Source: Cyprinodon diabolis
Taxonomy: Eukaryota; Chordata; Actinopteri; Cyprinodontiformes; Cyprinodontidae
Assembly (NCBI GenBank): GCA_030533445.1
Contig: CM060069.1
Coordinates: 26,999,837-27,063,836, forward strand
Direction: 5' to 3'
DNA length: 64,000 bases
In this document: positions 25,791-38,200 of the stretch, piece by piece
Position numbering within the stretch: the first letter of the stretch is position 1
Layout: each line of letters opens with the position of its first letter
The notes under the pieces: generated by a model
Told to the model about the DNA's origin: nothing
Seen by the model: the letters and a program-made list of their open reading frames with translations, nothing else
Database searches by the model: none
Position numbers and translations under genes: made by a program

Positions 25791-27399
25791 GCATACCATG
25801 GGTGCTCATAACTGTTAGGTTTGTCGTAAATAACCCACCTTGATTAAACCCTCCAACAGTACAGGCATGTGACTGTCCTACTCCTCCTAATTAATACCCA
25901 GGGGACATGCTCAAGATTTAAATGGAAGAGAAATCTTTGTGAACTCTTTTATTCCTTTAATCTGGATGCTATCAATTGCCAAAACAATTTTGGCAAAGTT
26001 TGATGTTTTGAGATTGTGTTTAGGTCATAAGGGGTCAATCTGTGATTGATTCAAGAGACAGCAGGAATTTGTCTGAGGGATAAACATGAAATTGTGTCTT
26101 GTGACAACCATGTGGTCAGGATGGGGGGGTTATAAAAGGCAAACAGTTAGGATATAAAAAAAGTACTCTAAAGAAGCAGAACCTTTTTTTATTTATTAAT
26201 TGAGAAGAATCAGGGGTAAACCACCAACTACACGATGGTGCTGTATAGGCAATGGCATATATAGATAAGAGTCACAAATATGGTTTATATGTATAAGCCT
26301 TGTTACTGTGAGAAAAAAACAAAAAAAAATTGTTTGTTTTTTTAAACACATGAGTAAAGTAATTAGAACAGTTTATAATATAGCATGACAGGACCAGTTT
26401 GTTCTTCCAGTAACAGTCTGATGCTCTTCATAGTGGACTGTCATTTCTTTTCTTTTTTTTTTACAACCTTATAAATCAAAAGAATGGTTGCATTGTGTCT
26501 GATTCAGACAGCTAGGACACTCTGCAGTCACTGGAGACAAATTTAATAATCTTGCCCTAGTCCTTTATCACTCAATTTTTTCTTTTGGGGATTTATTTTT
26601 TGCTGCACTTAACCTACTGAAGTGGTGAGCATATGCTCATACTATTTTTTTTTTAATAAAGATATATAAAATCCGAATTTTCTTATTAAGAAAACATCAT
26701 TCATCTCCTCAAATAATTAGGATTACATTTCAAATCTGCTAGTTACAGAGGTTACTAAATGTGACACATTTAGTATATTGTTTCCAAACATTTCTGAGAA
26801 TATATGTGAAGATAGAAGTCGATATAAAGTGCTATAAGAGGAGTCCCTTTAAACACTCTGTCTAAATTCTATTAACATAAAGTTTCATTTTTCATTTAAT
26901 TTATTAAAGGAATAATGATTCAAATCAAGCAGGTCCAAGGTTAAATAAGTAGCTGCCCTGATATCTAAAAACTGATACTTCCACACCTGTTGCATCAACA
27001 ACCTGCAGCAACAGTTAATTACCCTTCTAGATAACTGTGTAGGAGTTCTGTCCTTTTCTCCATTTGCAGAATCATTTTGAATTAAATAATTCAAGCCCAC
27101 TAAAAGTTTTGGAACATAGTCAGCTTATTTAAGATCATGCATCCAAAAAGATCACCCAAAACGCCTTTTTTTAAGCCATTCCAGGTTCACTGTTCTGGTG
27201 TATTAGTCAAATACGCTTTATGTTTGTTGCAAAGTGGCTGGAAATTCTCCTTAAAGATTTCAAAATGTAGAGCAGTCCTATGGTTCTTTAAACTATGGTG
27301 AGTTAAAAGTAACAATGTAGACTCTGACCACATCTGCCACAAACTTTTTGGACTATTGAGATTTTTTAAATCATGTGCCGGTTAATGGGCTGTGTATTG
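25791..27399. other. no gene recognised
   Basis: AT-rich sequence without recognisable coding or an intact repeat; part of 27100-27300 may belong to the truncated Tc1 element that ends near 27949. Confidence 0.4.
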
Positions 27400-27655
27400 T
27401 AACTTTAAAAAAAGGGCTCCAAGTGCATTACACTTCATTCAATCATTCACCAATTTTTGCACACATTCACACACTGACGGTGGCAAACATTGTAAACATG
27501 TCGACAGGAGCGGACTCCCATTTACCCTCTGACCACCATCTTGCCAAAGGACACAACAGTTTTTATGGATGGATCTGGGCTTGTTACTGTGAACCCTCTA
27601 ATTTAAGGATGCACTTCTGCATCCTAAACAACTGTCGCCCCAATACCACTTTTCA
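27400..27655 (+). repeat. interspersed repeat with cattcattcactcattcac-like core
   Basis: Contains ttcattcaatcattcacc, acacattcacacactgacgg and, further on, aaggacacaac followed by a gggatt-like block. This order is seen in a common fish repeat. The copy is degenerate. Confidence 0.4.
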
Positions 27656-27714
27656 GAACTAAAGGGGCTGCACCTTTTACCATAAATGTACCTAAAGATA
27701 AAAGATACAGATAC

Positions 27715-27949
27715 AGCATCAAGAGAAAGCCAAGAGTGTGCAAAGCGGTTATCAAAGCAAAAGGTGGCTACTTTGAAGAACCTAGAATATAAGACATATT
27801 TTAATTTTTTCCACACTTTTTTGTTAAGAATCTAATTCCACATGTGTTAATTCAAAGTTTTGATGCCAGTGTGAATCTTCAATTTTCATAGTCATGAAAA
27901 AAAGAAAACTCTGAATGAGAAGGTGTGTCCAAATTTTTGGTCTGTAGTG
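27715..27949 (+). mobile_element. right end of a Tc1-like transposon, 5-prime truncated
   Basis: Reads gccaagagtgtgcaaagc, aaaggtggctactttgaaga, then cacatgtgttaattcaaag, and ends with the terminal repeat aaggtgtgtccaaattttt ggtctgtagtg. This is the classic 3-prime portion of a fish Tc1 family. No left end was found. Confidence 0.7.
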
Positions 27950-29333
27950 TATATGAACACAGGTTTCCATTGCCTTCTATTTTCAATTTCAGATTTCTTA
28001 GATTCTGGAGGAATAGAATAAAATTGATAAAAGTCCTCACTTTACAGATCCAAACAGAAGGAAAGAAATTGACTTTTGAAAAAAAGTTGTGCCAGAAGAA
28101 ACGTTTTTGTCTCAATGATGTCTGCTTTGAAACTGTGTATACTGTGATGTATGATAGACCCATGACCCTTTCTGTCAGTCTCCTGAATAATTCTGACTTT
28201 TTTTTTTAGAAAAGCCCCCACTACTGTAGCTTCATCTTCATCTTTTCATATTCGTAGGCAGCTCCTCCAGATTTTTTTCAAACAGCCTACTGTTTCATAT
28301 TCCTCCTGCTTGCTATTGTCCTGAGATCAACTCCCTCTGCCCTTATAATGTTCATTCACATCCAATTCTGCACTTTGTATCCCTCCCTCCTGTAGATTTT
28401 CTATCCCATCTGCCCCCCTGCTCTCTGGGTTTGAAATTTTCATGTGAACTGAACAGACAGCCCTTCAGGCAGCTGGATAAAAATTCCACATGCCTGGCTT
28501 TCTTGTTTAGCGCTTCATCTCTTCCTATCTGCTCCTATCTGTTGGTAAATCTAAAATGAATCCAGTCTCCTGCTCCTGACCTGGAGAAACTGATGCTACC
28601 ACTCAGCTCTCCTCTATTCACATTTAAGACATCTAATGACAGCCAAGGTTCATCATCCAGGCTTTTAAGCTTGAGTTGCTTTTTCCTCCAGTGACCTGAA
28701 CTACTCATAAATGAAGTCTAAGAAAAGGAAATGAGAGGAATTTTAGCATCTCCCTCTTGAACCCTGGACCAATGATACTGTTTCTGTTTGATGTCCAGCT
28801 GACCTATTTTTCTTTGAATATGAGAGATTTGCCATTTACCTCATAAATCAGTAAAGAATTGTGAACCTCTATATGTCCTGTATACTCTTGGGTACAATCC
28901 AGTTATATAAACTAGTCCCATTCATCATCAATCATCTTCTCAAGACTGCAATCAGCCTGCTTAGATTGTCCCCGGCTAATCCAGCCTTCATCTGCTTTCT
29001 CAAGTCTACTATCTGGCTGTTCAACCTGTCACCAGCTAGTTCAATCTAAAAACTCACACGAAAAGAAAAGTTAATTATAAGAAATGTACTGATACAATTA
29101 CTTGATCTTTGGCCCTCAGACCTCGGCAGGAAACATAGTGCTGGATTTTGATAGACATGCATGAACAGGAGTAAAGAATAGGACTGTTCCCCCCTCAGGC
29201 CTGAAATTGGTGGTGGTGTGGAGATAGATGAAGGTGGTCAGTCTGTAGACTGCTGGTTAGCGAGACAGTATGCTGAGCTTTATGGGGAGATCCAGTGGAT
29301 TGTCTGAGCTGATAGTAGAGCTTCACTTAGGGA
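27950..29333. other. no gene recognised; contains a short tandem duplication
   Basis: Pyrimidine-rich sequence around 28230-28560. At about 28935-29045 two imperfect copies of a ~55-58-bp unit (ctcaagactgcaatcagcctg / ctcaagtctactatctggctg) lie head to tail. Confidence 0.4.
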
Positions 29334-29338
29334 CCTGG

Positions 29339-30206
29339 TGTCATGATCTTGCCCGTTTGCTCTCCCTTAATTAGTAGTTTCTTTCAACTGTTGTTTTCCC
29401 TCCTTGCCTCAATTATTATTTATTCCTTTCTTTTGGTTTATATTCTGTTCAACCTGAGCATTCAGGGCAGATCATTATTTATTTTTCTGTTCGTCTGTCC
29501 AGTTCTGTTCTTTTGATGCCACGGTTCATGTTCACGATCTTGGCGGCCAGTGGAAGGAGGGTTTTGTGTTTGTCTCGTCTCCTGCTCGTCCACTGTTCCT
29601 CCCCTGCTGAGCCCTTTGGGTTTTTGGCTCTGTACGCGGAGAGGTTCAGTTTTTATCCCAGTAAGCCTGGCTCCAAAGTGGAGACCAGTTTAAAGGTCCT
29701 GCATCAAGTTCTGGTTCCACGTCCTGTCTCGGCTACCCTCTTCCACTGAGCCTCCCTGTCTGCACCTGATCCTGTCTGCTCCTGTGCGTGACCGCCTGGT
29801 CACGCTTCCAGATTCTGCTGGACTCTGAAACTGCCTGGGAGCTCTACGAGGCCTGGATCCTGCCTGTCTGTCTGTTCCTGTCTGTTCTGGATCCCTGACC
29901 AGGATCGGCGGCCTGCTAATCCCCTGGAGCTGCAGCAACGAGGGCCACTCTTGGTGATGCGCGCTGTGTCAGCTATCAGCCCATCTGCTGGATCGCACCC
30001 CCCTCAAGGGTGTTGGACTGAACTGCTAAACCAGGTAAGTGACTCACTGGGATCATCATCTTCAGTCAGATGATCATGGTCATCATCAGCAGTTCCCAGG
30101 GGCTCCACTTTAGTTTTGTTTGGTTCTTCATTTAATAAACGTTTTAAACTTTCCTACTGACTGTCTCTCCTTGAATACTGGGTACATCTGTCCTCGTTTC
30201 CTGACA
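29339..30206 (+). mobile_element. LTR-like element, 868 bp, exact 5-bp target duplication
   Basis: Starts TGTCATGATCTTG and ends TTTCCTGACA; cctgg flanks it on both sides (29334-29338 and 30207-30211). A polyadenylation-type hexamer (tttaataaacg) lies about 70 bp from the right end, as expected of an LTR. There is no long open frame and no second copy nearby, so it fits a solo LTR from a Gypsy-like or related element. The family is not named with certainty. Confidence 0.72.
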
Positions 30207-30211
30207 CCTGG

Positions 30212-31199
30212 AAGATGGAAGTCCAGTTTGGATAACACAGGTTGAGAGAACCTGTCCATGATGAGCAAACATGATGAGCAAACCTTTGGCAGAATCAGGC
30301 TCAACATGGCGGTCTTCTGCCAGACGGGTTGAAAAGAGACGCAGAATACAGTAAGAGTCCTGGAGTAATGAATTCTAATGAAGTTTTAGCTATAATGGTG
30401 GAGGAGGGGATGGAGGTGGGTTGAAACGGGGTCATCTGAATGCAGTCACACAGCGCAGCCACCGCCTGCGCACCAGGCAGCAGACAAGTTGCGGATCAAA
30501 GGCCTTTTAAGATGAACTTTTTTATGCCGATTGGCTTTCGTGGAGGTGTGATTCAGAGCTGATTGGCTGTGTCGTAGGTTGACATAGAAGATCAATCAGT
30601 TTCTTAAGTTCAACTTCCACCTAGGCTCCATTTTAGACACCACCTGACTTTTTGAACCAGTGGGGAACACTGTGACCCACTGATTGCTGTTTTTGCAACA
30701 TTGAGAGATGCACACGGGGAGTAAACCTATGTTTTTGGAGAAATGTCCAATGTTTAAAAAAAAAAAAAATGAAAACTAAAGAATAAAGCCCAGATGGGCT
30801 TGTGGGTTCTCTAGAGTAATGATGTAACAGATATGTTGGTGGTCCACTCCTGATGGCTGGTGTTCTTGGAAAGTAGACAGTCATACCTTTCCAACAACTT
30901 ATTTGACATCTTTTTTGGATGCTGTCTTTTATAACCTCTATGCTTTTTGCACCCTTAGATTTATGAACTGCTCCAAAAGCAGTTGAAGATATACAGCTTA
31001 AATATGACAAAATACTTTATAATAAGGACAAGGAGTCATACAATGGAAAATAAGAGTTTTTTCTTCCCTTTGTTAAGGTAAGAACACATTTGCTATTGTG
31101 CCAAAATGACAGCCATGCCTAGCCCACTAAAACCACTGTGGATTAAATATGCTTCAACAGATTCCATCACATTTTAAAGAAGGTATAGTAAATACGTTG
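30212..31199. other. no gene recognised
   Basis: Non-coding stretch with no clear repeat boundaries. The open frames present (up to 125 codons) show no family features. Confidence 0.4.
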
Positions 31200-31208
31200 A
31201 TAAACACA

Positions 31209-31836
31209 TTATGAGGTGTCTCCTAGATTCTCATGAGGAATTTCTATTTTTTTCATGTTAGGTAAAGAAAAACTGTAGGCTATGTTGACATCCTCCTCTG
31301 CTCTAGTCACCCCGCTGTCACCTCTCCCTCGCCTGGCCCTGGCTGCACGCCCACCCCGGCCTCTCTGCCCTCTTCCTCGCCCTCTTCCTCTCCCTCTTCC
31401 TCGCCTTGTAACCCCCGTGCCACAAACAAGACTTGGACTCTGTAAACGGGGAATATATATTCTTCCAGCAAACACAATCTCGCTGTTAAACTAATGACTA
31501 CAATTACTTCGTCTGTTTATATCACCATGCAAAGCAGCTCACCAAAACGTCACAACGATGTAGAAAAAATAACGGGTATATTTATTATCTTAAGTCTAAA
31601 TGAAATATATACCCTACACAGACTAATGAAATACTATCTGTAAAATTATCTATGTAAACAAACCTCATCACTTGAGAAGGTAGGTGATGCAGACGTCGTG
31701 GAAGACATTTTGTCCCGTAACGCTCGCCGTACTGTTGGGGGGGAGAAGCGGTGGGGGGGAGATGTTCATGTTGCTGCGGTCTGCAGTCTGGACGTTAGAT
31801 GTCGCTGAAAATTACACACTGTAGCTTTAATGCTGT
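31209..31836 (-). repeat. MITE-like repeat with CT-rich core
   Basis: The right end, read on minus, begins with a taaagctacagtgtgtaat motif familiar from fish non-autonomous elements and continues with gacatctaacgtccag. A ~110-bp CT-rich core on + (31310-31410, units like ctcttcctcgcc) makes the opposite strand encode an Arg-Gly run. The left boundary is not resolved. Confidence 0.35.
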
Positions 31837-31869
31837 ATTTATTTATTTAATTTTGGCACTTTTTATCCT

Positions 31870-32240
31870 CCATAGAGAAGACCCGGTTTGTCAAATTAAA
31901 TTATAGTAAAAACAGATCGGTAACTAGAAATGAGAGCATAATTGGTATATAATCCAAAAAACTAAGAGCAATTAATTAAATAATTGGATGCAGACTATTG
32001 GTGCTTCAACAGACCAGGAAGAAGTTGTGAGATTCTAGAGCGCATCTCACAACTTTAAAAGAAACTTCTTATTGCAGGAATGGATGAAGAGATGATGAGT
32101 TTGGAAGCAGAGAACAAACAGAGTTCATACAAACTATGTATGATCCTAGTTATTCCTGTTACAAAAATCCACAACAGAAAGAAAATATGTGGGCAGAAAC
32201 TGAACATCTGCTGGATGATGATGGGGATTTTTTTGTCTTA
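31870..32240 (+). repeat. unnamed interspersed repeat, copy 1
   Basis: Matches the reverse complement of 39850-40280 over several hundred bases (shared words: cggtttgtcaaattaaa, attggatgca, agatg.gctc-type block, ttcatacaaac, gtagttattc-like). It has no coding capacity and no terminal repeat was recognised. Confidence 0.55.
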
Positions 32241-32568
32241 TTAAATTAAACGTTCAAAGGGTTTATACAGGAATGTCGAACTCTAATTTAATGCTCTTTT
32301 AATGCTATTAGAAATAATTTTAATGCCATCAACAAGTATCATGTACACAAGTTATTAGTTTACATGAACTAAGGAGCAGTAAGCACAGTTCCATGACTCA
32401 AGTTTGTATTTATGTATATATATAAATACATACAACAGTGTGCAAGCATTGTGCAACACGCGTTGTACTTTACAAGACATAATAGATTTTCCTAACAATC
32501 AACATATGCCGAACCACGAAACCGTGAACCGAACCGAACCGTGGATTTTGTGAACCGTTCCACCCCTA

Positions 32569-32572
<4 letters not shown>

Positions 32573-32611
<39 letters not shown>
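32573..32611. repeat. (AT)n tract at the end of a small repeat
   Basis: About 19 AT units follow a block gaaccgaaccgaaccgtgg ... ccacccctaat that looks like the end of an interspersed element. Confidence 0.85.
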
Positions 32612-32615
<4 letters not shown>

Positions 32616-33391
32616 TATATATATAGACATTAACGCAGCTGTAGCAATTTTTTGGAGAACAAAACAGGAGTATACTTTCAGACAGCCCTCAACCTCTCTT
32701 GAGCAGGTTTGATCCTTTGAACAGTAGAGCAAGCCACTCTGCGTTCAGCATTGTTTGAAGAAGTCCTTGATCCACCATGAAGTGCTGTTAATATTTTACC
32801 CAAGTATGTGGTTGCATTCAAACCCACTGAAATCAAAGCAACCCTGCAGAGTTTGGGCAGTTTTTGCTCCTAGGCTGAAAGAGCATTGAGGGATTGGAAG
32901 CCACTCAAAAAATCCCTAATCTTAACCCTGCTGGTGGAAAATCAATTTGATGTCAAGCATACGAATAAGTCAACACAGACATCAGATAAGGCCGACAAAA
33001 AAGGTTAACCAATAAAATCAAGAATGCTAAATAATATGCAATGCCCACCACACTTAATGAAAATGCTCAGATTTCCTATGAAACAAATATAACTGAAGAA
33101 CTTTTAAAAATTAAAAAATGTTTCCTTCTTTTTAATGCTAGTGGAGTTTGTGGTAGGCTTTCTTTTTTCAGGCAACAAAATTATGATTTGACACAGAAGC
33201 TCCATTTCTTTTAACTATCAGGCTTGATAAGGAGACATATTTATCTTGCCACCATCTACTAGTAGATGAATGTAAAAAGTTTACAGGGAGAGCTTCAGTA
33301 AAGCTTAAAATTATTAAAACTGCCCAGAGGTAAGCAGGAACCTGTTATCAGGAGACAGCAACTTGTCTAATGTCATAAAAGTAGAAACATG
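32612..33391. other. no gene recognised
   Basis: AT-rich non-coding sequence without an identified repeat. Confidence 0.4.
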
Positions 33392-33396
33392 GGATC

Positions 33397-33787
33397 TGAT
33401 GGTCAGGTTTAAATCAGTTGTTTAGGCACAAAAACAAGGTCAAACACAGGGAGTCAGATTCAGGCCGACAGATCCAGGGGACAGGCAGGAGGTGGTAGTC
33501 AGGAGACAGAAACAAGGTCGATGTCCAGAGATCAGAAGCTAGGTGAATATTTGATGTGGGCAAGGCAGAACAAGGGAATCCAGGAGTCAGAAATTTGATC
33601 AGGATCAAGTAGGCAGGCGGGCAGGTAAATAACAAGGGACATGCATTCACTCAAAGGCTTTTGACAACTGGCACTGTTTGCCAGCCAGAGAGCGATATAT
33701 AACCTATGACAACAGGTGGAGTCAATAACCAGTCATTACAGTATGGGCGGGGGAGAAAGAGTAAGCAGGTCAGGCTAAGCAATGACA
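33397..33787 (-). mobile_element. LTR-like element, 391 bp
   Basis: On minus it starts TGTCATTGCTTAG and ends CCTGACCATCA. The flanks are ggatc (33392-33396) and tgatc (33788-33792), four of five matching. The sequence style resembles the other LTR-like elements in the window. No open frame of note. Confidence 0.5.
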
Positions 33788-34190
33788 TGATCCTGGCTTA
33801 ACAAACAGGCCAGAATTATGTTAGAATGTAAATGTAACATAATAGTAATTAATAATTTTTGCCTTATATTTAATATGGATGGATGAAGATTACTGTATGG
33901 AGCTTTTGCTAACAATTTCAAAAACAATTTTATAACCTTGAGTAGTACTAGTTGAAAATATTGGCAAATCTATGCATATATTTTAAGTCTACGCCAATTC
34001 TGATCTTGTAGTATTGAAAATAAGCTGCACTGAATTCAAATGAAAGTCCGTTTTTATTTGCATCATTGCAACAAAGGCTTTAGATGTACAGAGATTCTAA
34101 ATTTAACATTAAAAAGAGAAATTTTATTTTTCCTACTTTAGCTGCACCTCCTTTGCTTCCAGTTAAAATCAGATTATAATTTAAAATTCT

Positions 34191-34235
34191 CCATCCATCC
34201 ATCCATCCATCCATCCATCCATCCATCCATCCATC
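34191..34235. repeat. (CCAT)n microsatellite
   Basis: About eleven CCAT units; the minus strand reads ATGG repeats, a common tail of fish SINE-like repeats. Confidence 0.9.
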
Positions 34236-34329
34236 GCAGAACAATGCTCTCTCAATCTGCAGGTTTAATAATGGTTCCCAAAAGTAGAACATAACTTTTA
34301 TCCAGGTCCAAACGGCAGTTTTAATTTTT

Positions 34330-35455
34330 GAGGCAGACAATCTGTCTTCTTTTAAGACTTGTCTTAAACCTTTGGTGTTTTATTAACATTATAGTCAGAG
34401 TGGACCAGGTTATCCTGAGCTATCACTTCAATTATGCTGGTATAGGCATGGGCTGCTGGAGGACATTTGGACCACTTTTAATTCTGCTTCATTCAAACTT
34501 TTAAAGGTTTACTTAAAATTCAAATTTCTGTTTAGAAATACGGCTTCTGCGTCTATTTTCCTATCTGCATTGTTTGTCAGTTCAACTTCTAACTTAATGT
34601 TTTCTCTTCTTTTTCTTATCTCAGTAGCTTCATCTGGCCTGGCTTTCTGTTTAGCTGTGACACTATCCTGAAGGGAGGGATCAGCTGGGTTGCTGCTGTC
34701 AATAACTTCCTTAAAGGGGTCATAGAATGATCAAAAAGGGTATTTGGTGTTGGTCCTTAAGGTCTATGAATAGGGTCTGTAACATAGAATGGGCTGAAAA
34801 AGGCATATTTGCTGTTCTATGAGCCTGGTTAAAAGCACTAGAATGAAATGACAGGTTTCCTTTTTATGGTATGCTCATGGATACTTAGATGAGCTGTGCG
34901 CTGATTGGTTAGTTTACAACGAGTGAAGCTGCTGAGCAATGACACATCATAGCAACAATCACTCACTCACTGAAACATTAAAATTGTTGATATGGTAGGG
35001 TGACCAGACGTCCTCTTTTTCCCGGACATGTCTTAAGACTGTTGGGGGGAAGCATAACGTCATTAGGTCGGGTTTGGTCGCTCCATCCCCTGCTGCCTCA
35101 CTGTTTCAACTACGTGCTGCCCTGTAGTCTGTAGGGCCTCTTCTACTGTGCACTCATTCACTCTTTTTTTTACTTGAAAACTGGCTCAGAGTTCATCTGC
35201 TGAACTGTTTCTTTCCTAGAAAGAGCCACATAAGGAGCTAGTTTATCTGTTCTAAAGTAGAAAGTACTTATGGATTTGTGTTTCAATTTCCCTTTTATAT
35301 CTACTTCTATCTTCTTAAACTTTTCATCCTTGGTAGAATCCTGCAAAGTTAATGAATCAATGCAACCAGCAGGGTTTTTCTTATATAGAAAATTTCTATA
35401 AAATGCCTTGAGATAATATGTGTTGTGACTTGGCATTATATAAATAAACTGAATT
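34330..35455 (+). repeat. composite interspersed repeat ending in gcattatataaataaa
   Basis: The start (ttatcctgagctatcac, gctggaggacatttgg) and the end (cttggcattatataaataa actgaatt) belong to one familiar fish repeat. The middle from about 34700 to 35160 (ggggtcatagaatgatc; ggtgaccagacgtcctc) looks like later insertions of other elements. Boundaries are approximate. Confidence 0.4.
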
Positions 35456-37475
35456 TAACATTGCTGTTTTAATAACACAGTATTATAATGTGTGATTTAA
35501 GTTTAAGTTGATGGAGAACCTCTAATGTTTTCACATTATAAATACAGACCAAGTCAACTCCATATCAAGTCCACCACATTCTCTTTTTATGTAAACACTT
35601 AGAAAGCCCCACTGTGTTTTTCTGAGACATAAACAGTGTATTGAAATGTAATCTCTATCCTCTTAGAGCTGCAAAGGAACATGCAGTCTGCTTACTTTTT
35701 CTTAATTTGGCGTTGCAAAAGAGAAGTACTATGTGTCTAGACATTAGCAATTACTGTATCCCCCAGCACACTTTTAGGTGCTTAGAGGTTGGTAGAATGG
35801 CCTGTTGGGGGATATTAGTCTGAGTAAACATACTTGTTCACTCGTGCTGTGACATTTTTATGCTGCTCCAGTTAAAAAAATAAAACATACTGACTATAAC
35901 TGAGGCACAATTGTAGTTATTCTACCCCATTTTTTAAATTAAAGTTATCCCCCAAACAAGCTGATTTGAAATTGTTTTCTACAAAATCATCTATATGAGT
36001 CACAGACATATTTTTGTGCATGTGCACAAAATCCACTCATGAGTAAGACTTTATTATTCTGCAATTCTGCAACAAAATCTGATGCCACCATGTTAGAAAA
36101 ATATTCACATTTATGGGTTTCTTTCAGCAACAATTTTCTTCTTGTCAGCATTTAATCAATGTCAGATTAATGGAGTTCAAAATTAATATGTGTAATAATG
36201 ATAGCAAGAAATTAACTAATTTCTATTTTAATAGCTACTTTTAGAGCACATTTACCATTAGCTTCTGGATTCCTTCTCTATTTAATGCTCACTTTTAAGT
36301 TTAGTTAGATTTCCATGGCTTGGAATTTTGCAGTTGTAAAACAGTATTTCTATTTTTGTGTTATGGATTTTATTCAATGCTTTGGATGCATTTTTTGCAT
36401 AGCATTCTTCATGCCCGGCCTGCTTTTTTTCCTTCATTATTTCCATGCCTCTTCTTTCTTTATGATCTCTAAAAGACTTTAACGCCTTTATATACAGTGG
36501 TCCAGAGGGAAGCCGAAACACACTCTTAAAATTAATTTGTAACAATAATGTAAGACAATTCTCTGAATGACCTCTGTTTCTCATCAGAATACAATGTGTT
36601 GGTTAATGAACATCAGAGAAAAACACATTTGTATTTTCAAAGGTAACATGTAGAAATAGGACACCAAACGCATATTGTGTTATTTAATTCTAATATGTTC
36701 TTTTTTCACATCTTGTCATGTCATTTAAGCCATATAGAGGAGCTAGAAACCTTCATGTATCAAGAAAGATTTGCTTCTAAAAAAAGGATATCTCAAGACT
36801 GTATCTTGACTCATGTTACTGGATCAACACTGCATCCAACATCAATCTAGATGGACCACACTGATGAAATAGTAACCAGTGTTTGTATGACCTTTAACCA
36901 TATAGATTATTTGTTAGTGTGTGCGCATGCGTGTCTTCGTGTGGATGTGTGAGTGTGTGTATGTGTAGAATTGCTGTATTTTTGTGGGTGACATACGGAT
37001 GGATGTTCCTATGCTTTTTTTGAATATCGTTTACAGTACTATATATCTTTCCTTCTACTTCACATTTAAGTCCTACCTTGTTGGTCAGTCACATAACATT
37101 TCCGTGCATTGAATATAAATTAGTGATTGTAATGAGAAAATACTGTTGCAAGGCATTGTTTCTGCCATCTCGATTGATCTGTCACCATATTTAGCACAAG
37201 ATTTTATTTTCCCCCTGTCCTCAGCCTGTCTCCAGTATGTCATGTATTTGAAACAGATTAAAGCTTGACATCTATATCAAGCAAATTACATCTATATCCA
37301 ACAAATGTTCATGCATTGGCTTTATACTGATCCTTTAATTCTGCTGCTCAGCTCTCAGTCAGCAGAACCTTGATCCATTTTTTTACTGATGACCTATTTA
37401 CAACATGGGAATTTGTAACCCTCCTACTTATTCATAACCGTATGTGGCATTATGGGTGGAGTAAATATTCAGATA
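35456..37475. other. no gene recognised
   Basis: AT-rich intergenic sequence. A short TG-rich stretch lies at about 36916-36966. Confidence 0.4.
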
Positions 37476-37477
37476 TA

Positions 37478-37878
37478 CACTCACCGGCCACTTTATTAGG
37501 TACCCCATGCTAGTAACGGGTTGGACTCCCTTTGGCCTTCAGAACTGCCTCAATTCTTCGTGGCATAGATTCAACAAGGTGCTGGAAGCATTCCTCAGGG
37601 AGTTTGGTCCATATTGACATGATGGCATCACACAGTTGCCGCAGATTTGTCGGCTGCACATCCATGATGCGAATCTCCCGTTCCACCACATCCCAAAGAT
37701 GCTCTATTGGATTGAGATCTGGTGACTGTGGAAGCCATTTGAGTACAGTGAACTCATTGTCATGTTCAAGAAACCAGTCTGAGATGATTCCAGCTTGTTT
37801 CCAACCATGTGATTGGCTGCTTAGAAATTAAGTGTTAACGAGTTGGACAGGTGTACCTAATAAAGTGGCCGGTGAGTG
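37478..37878 (-). mobile_element. 401-bp internally deleted derivative of the DD36E Tc1 element
   Basis: Starts cactcaccggccactttatt and ends aagtggccggtgagtg, with TA on both sides (37476-37477, 37879-37880). Its first ~320 bp match 41676-41995 almost base for base, and its last ~75 bp match the other end. The ~820 bp between, most of the transposase, are missing, replaced by about 8 extra bases (gtttccaa). It keeps only the 3-prime part of the transposase frame and so would depend on a transposase supplied in trans. Confidence 0.88.
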
Positions 37879-38200
37879 TACATTTATCAGGAACATACGC
37901 TCGCTTTTGCACAGGTGGACGGCAACAGGTTTACGAGAATCATTTACTGGAGTAAAGAACGTTTGTTGAGTCTGATGTGGCGATTCCAGAAAAGGCCACG
38001 TTAGAAGGAAAAATAAGAGAAATTAATCACAAAAATACGAAAATGTTGTTGAACTAAGCCCATTGTGTTTTTTTGGAGAGATCATTGTCGATTCTTAGGT
38101 ACAGTACAGCCTTGGTTATGAGCTCATAATAAACCCATACCTTTGATGATTAAGTCCCAAAATGTCTCCCTAAAGTTAACCATTCTTTTAAGAACAAGAA

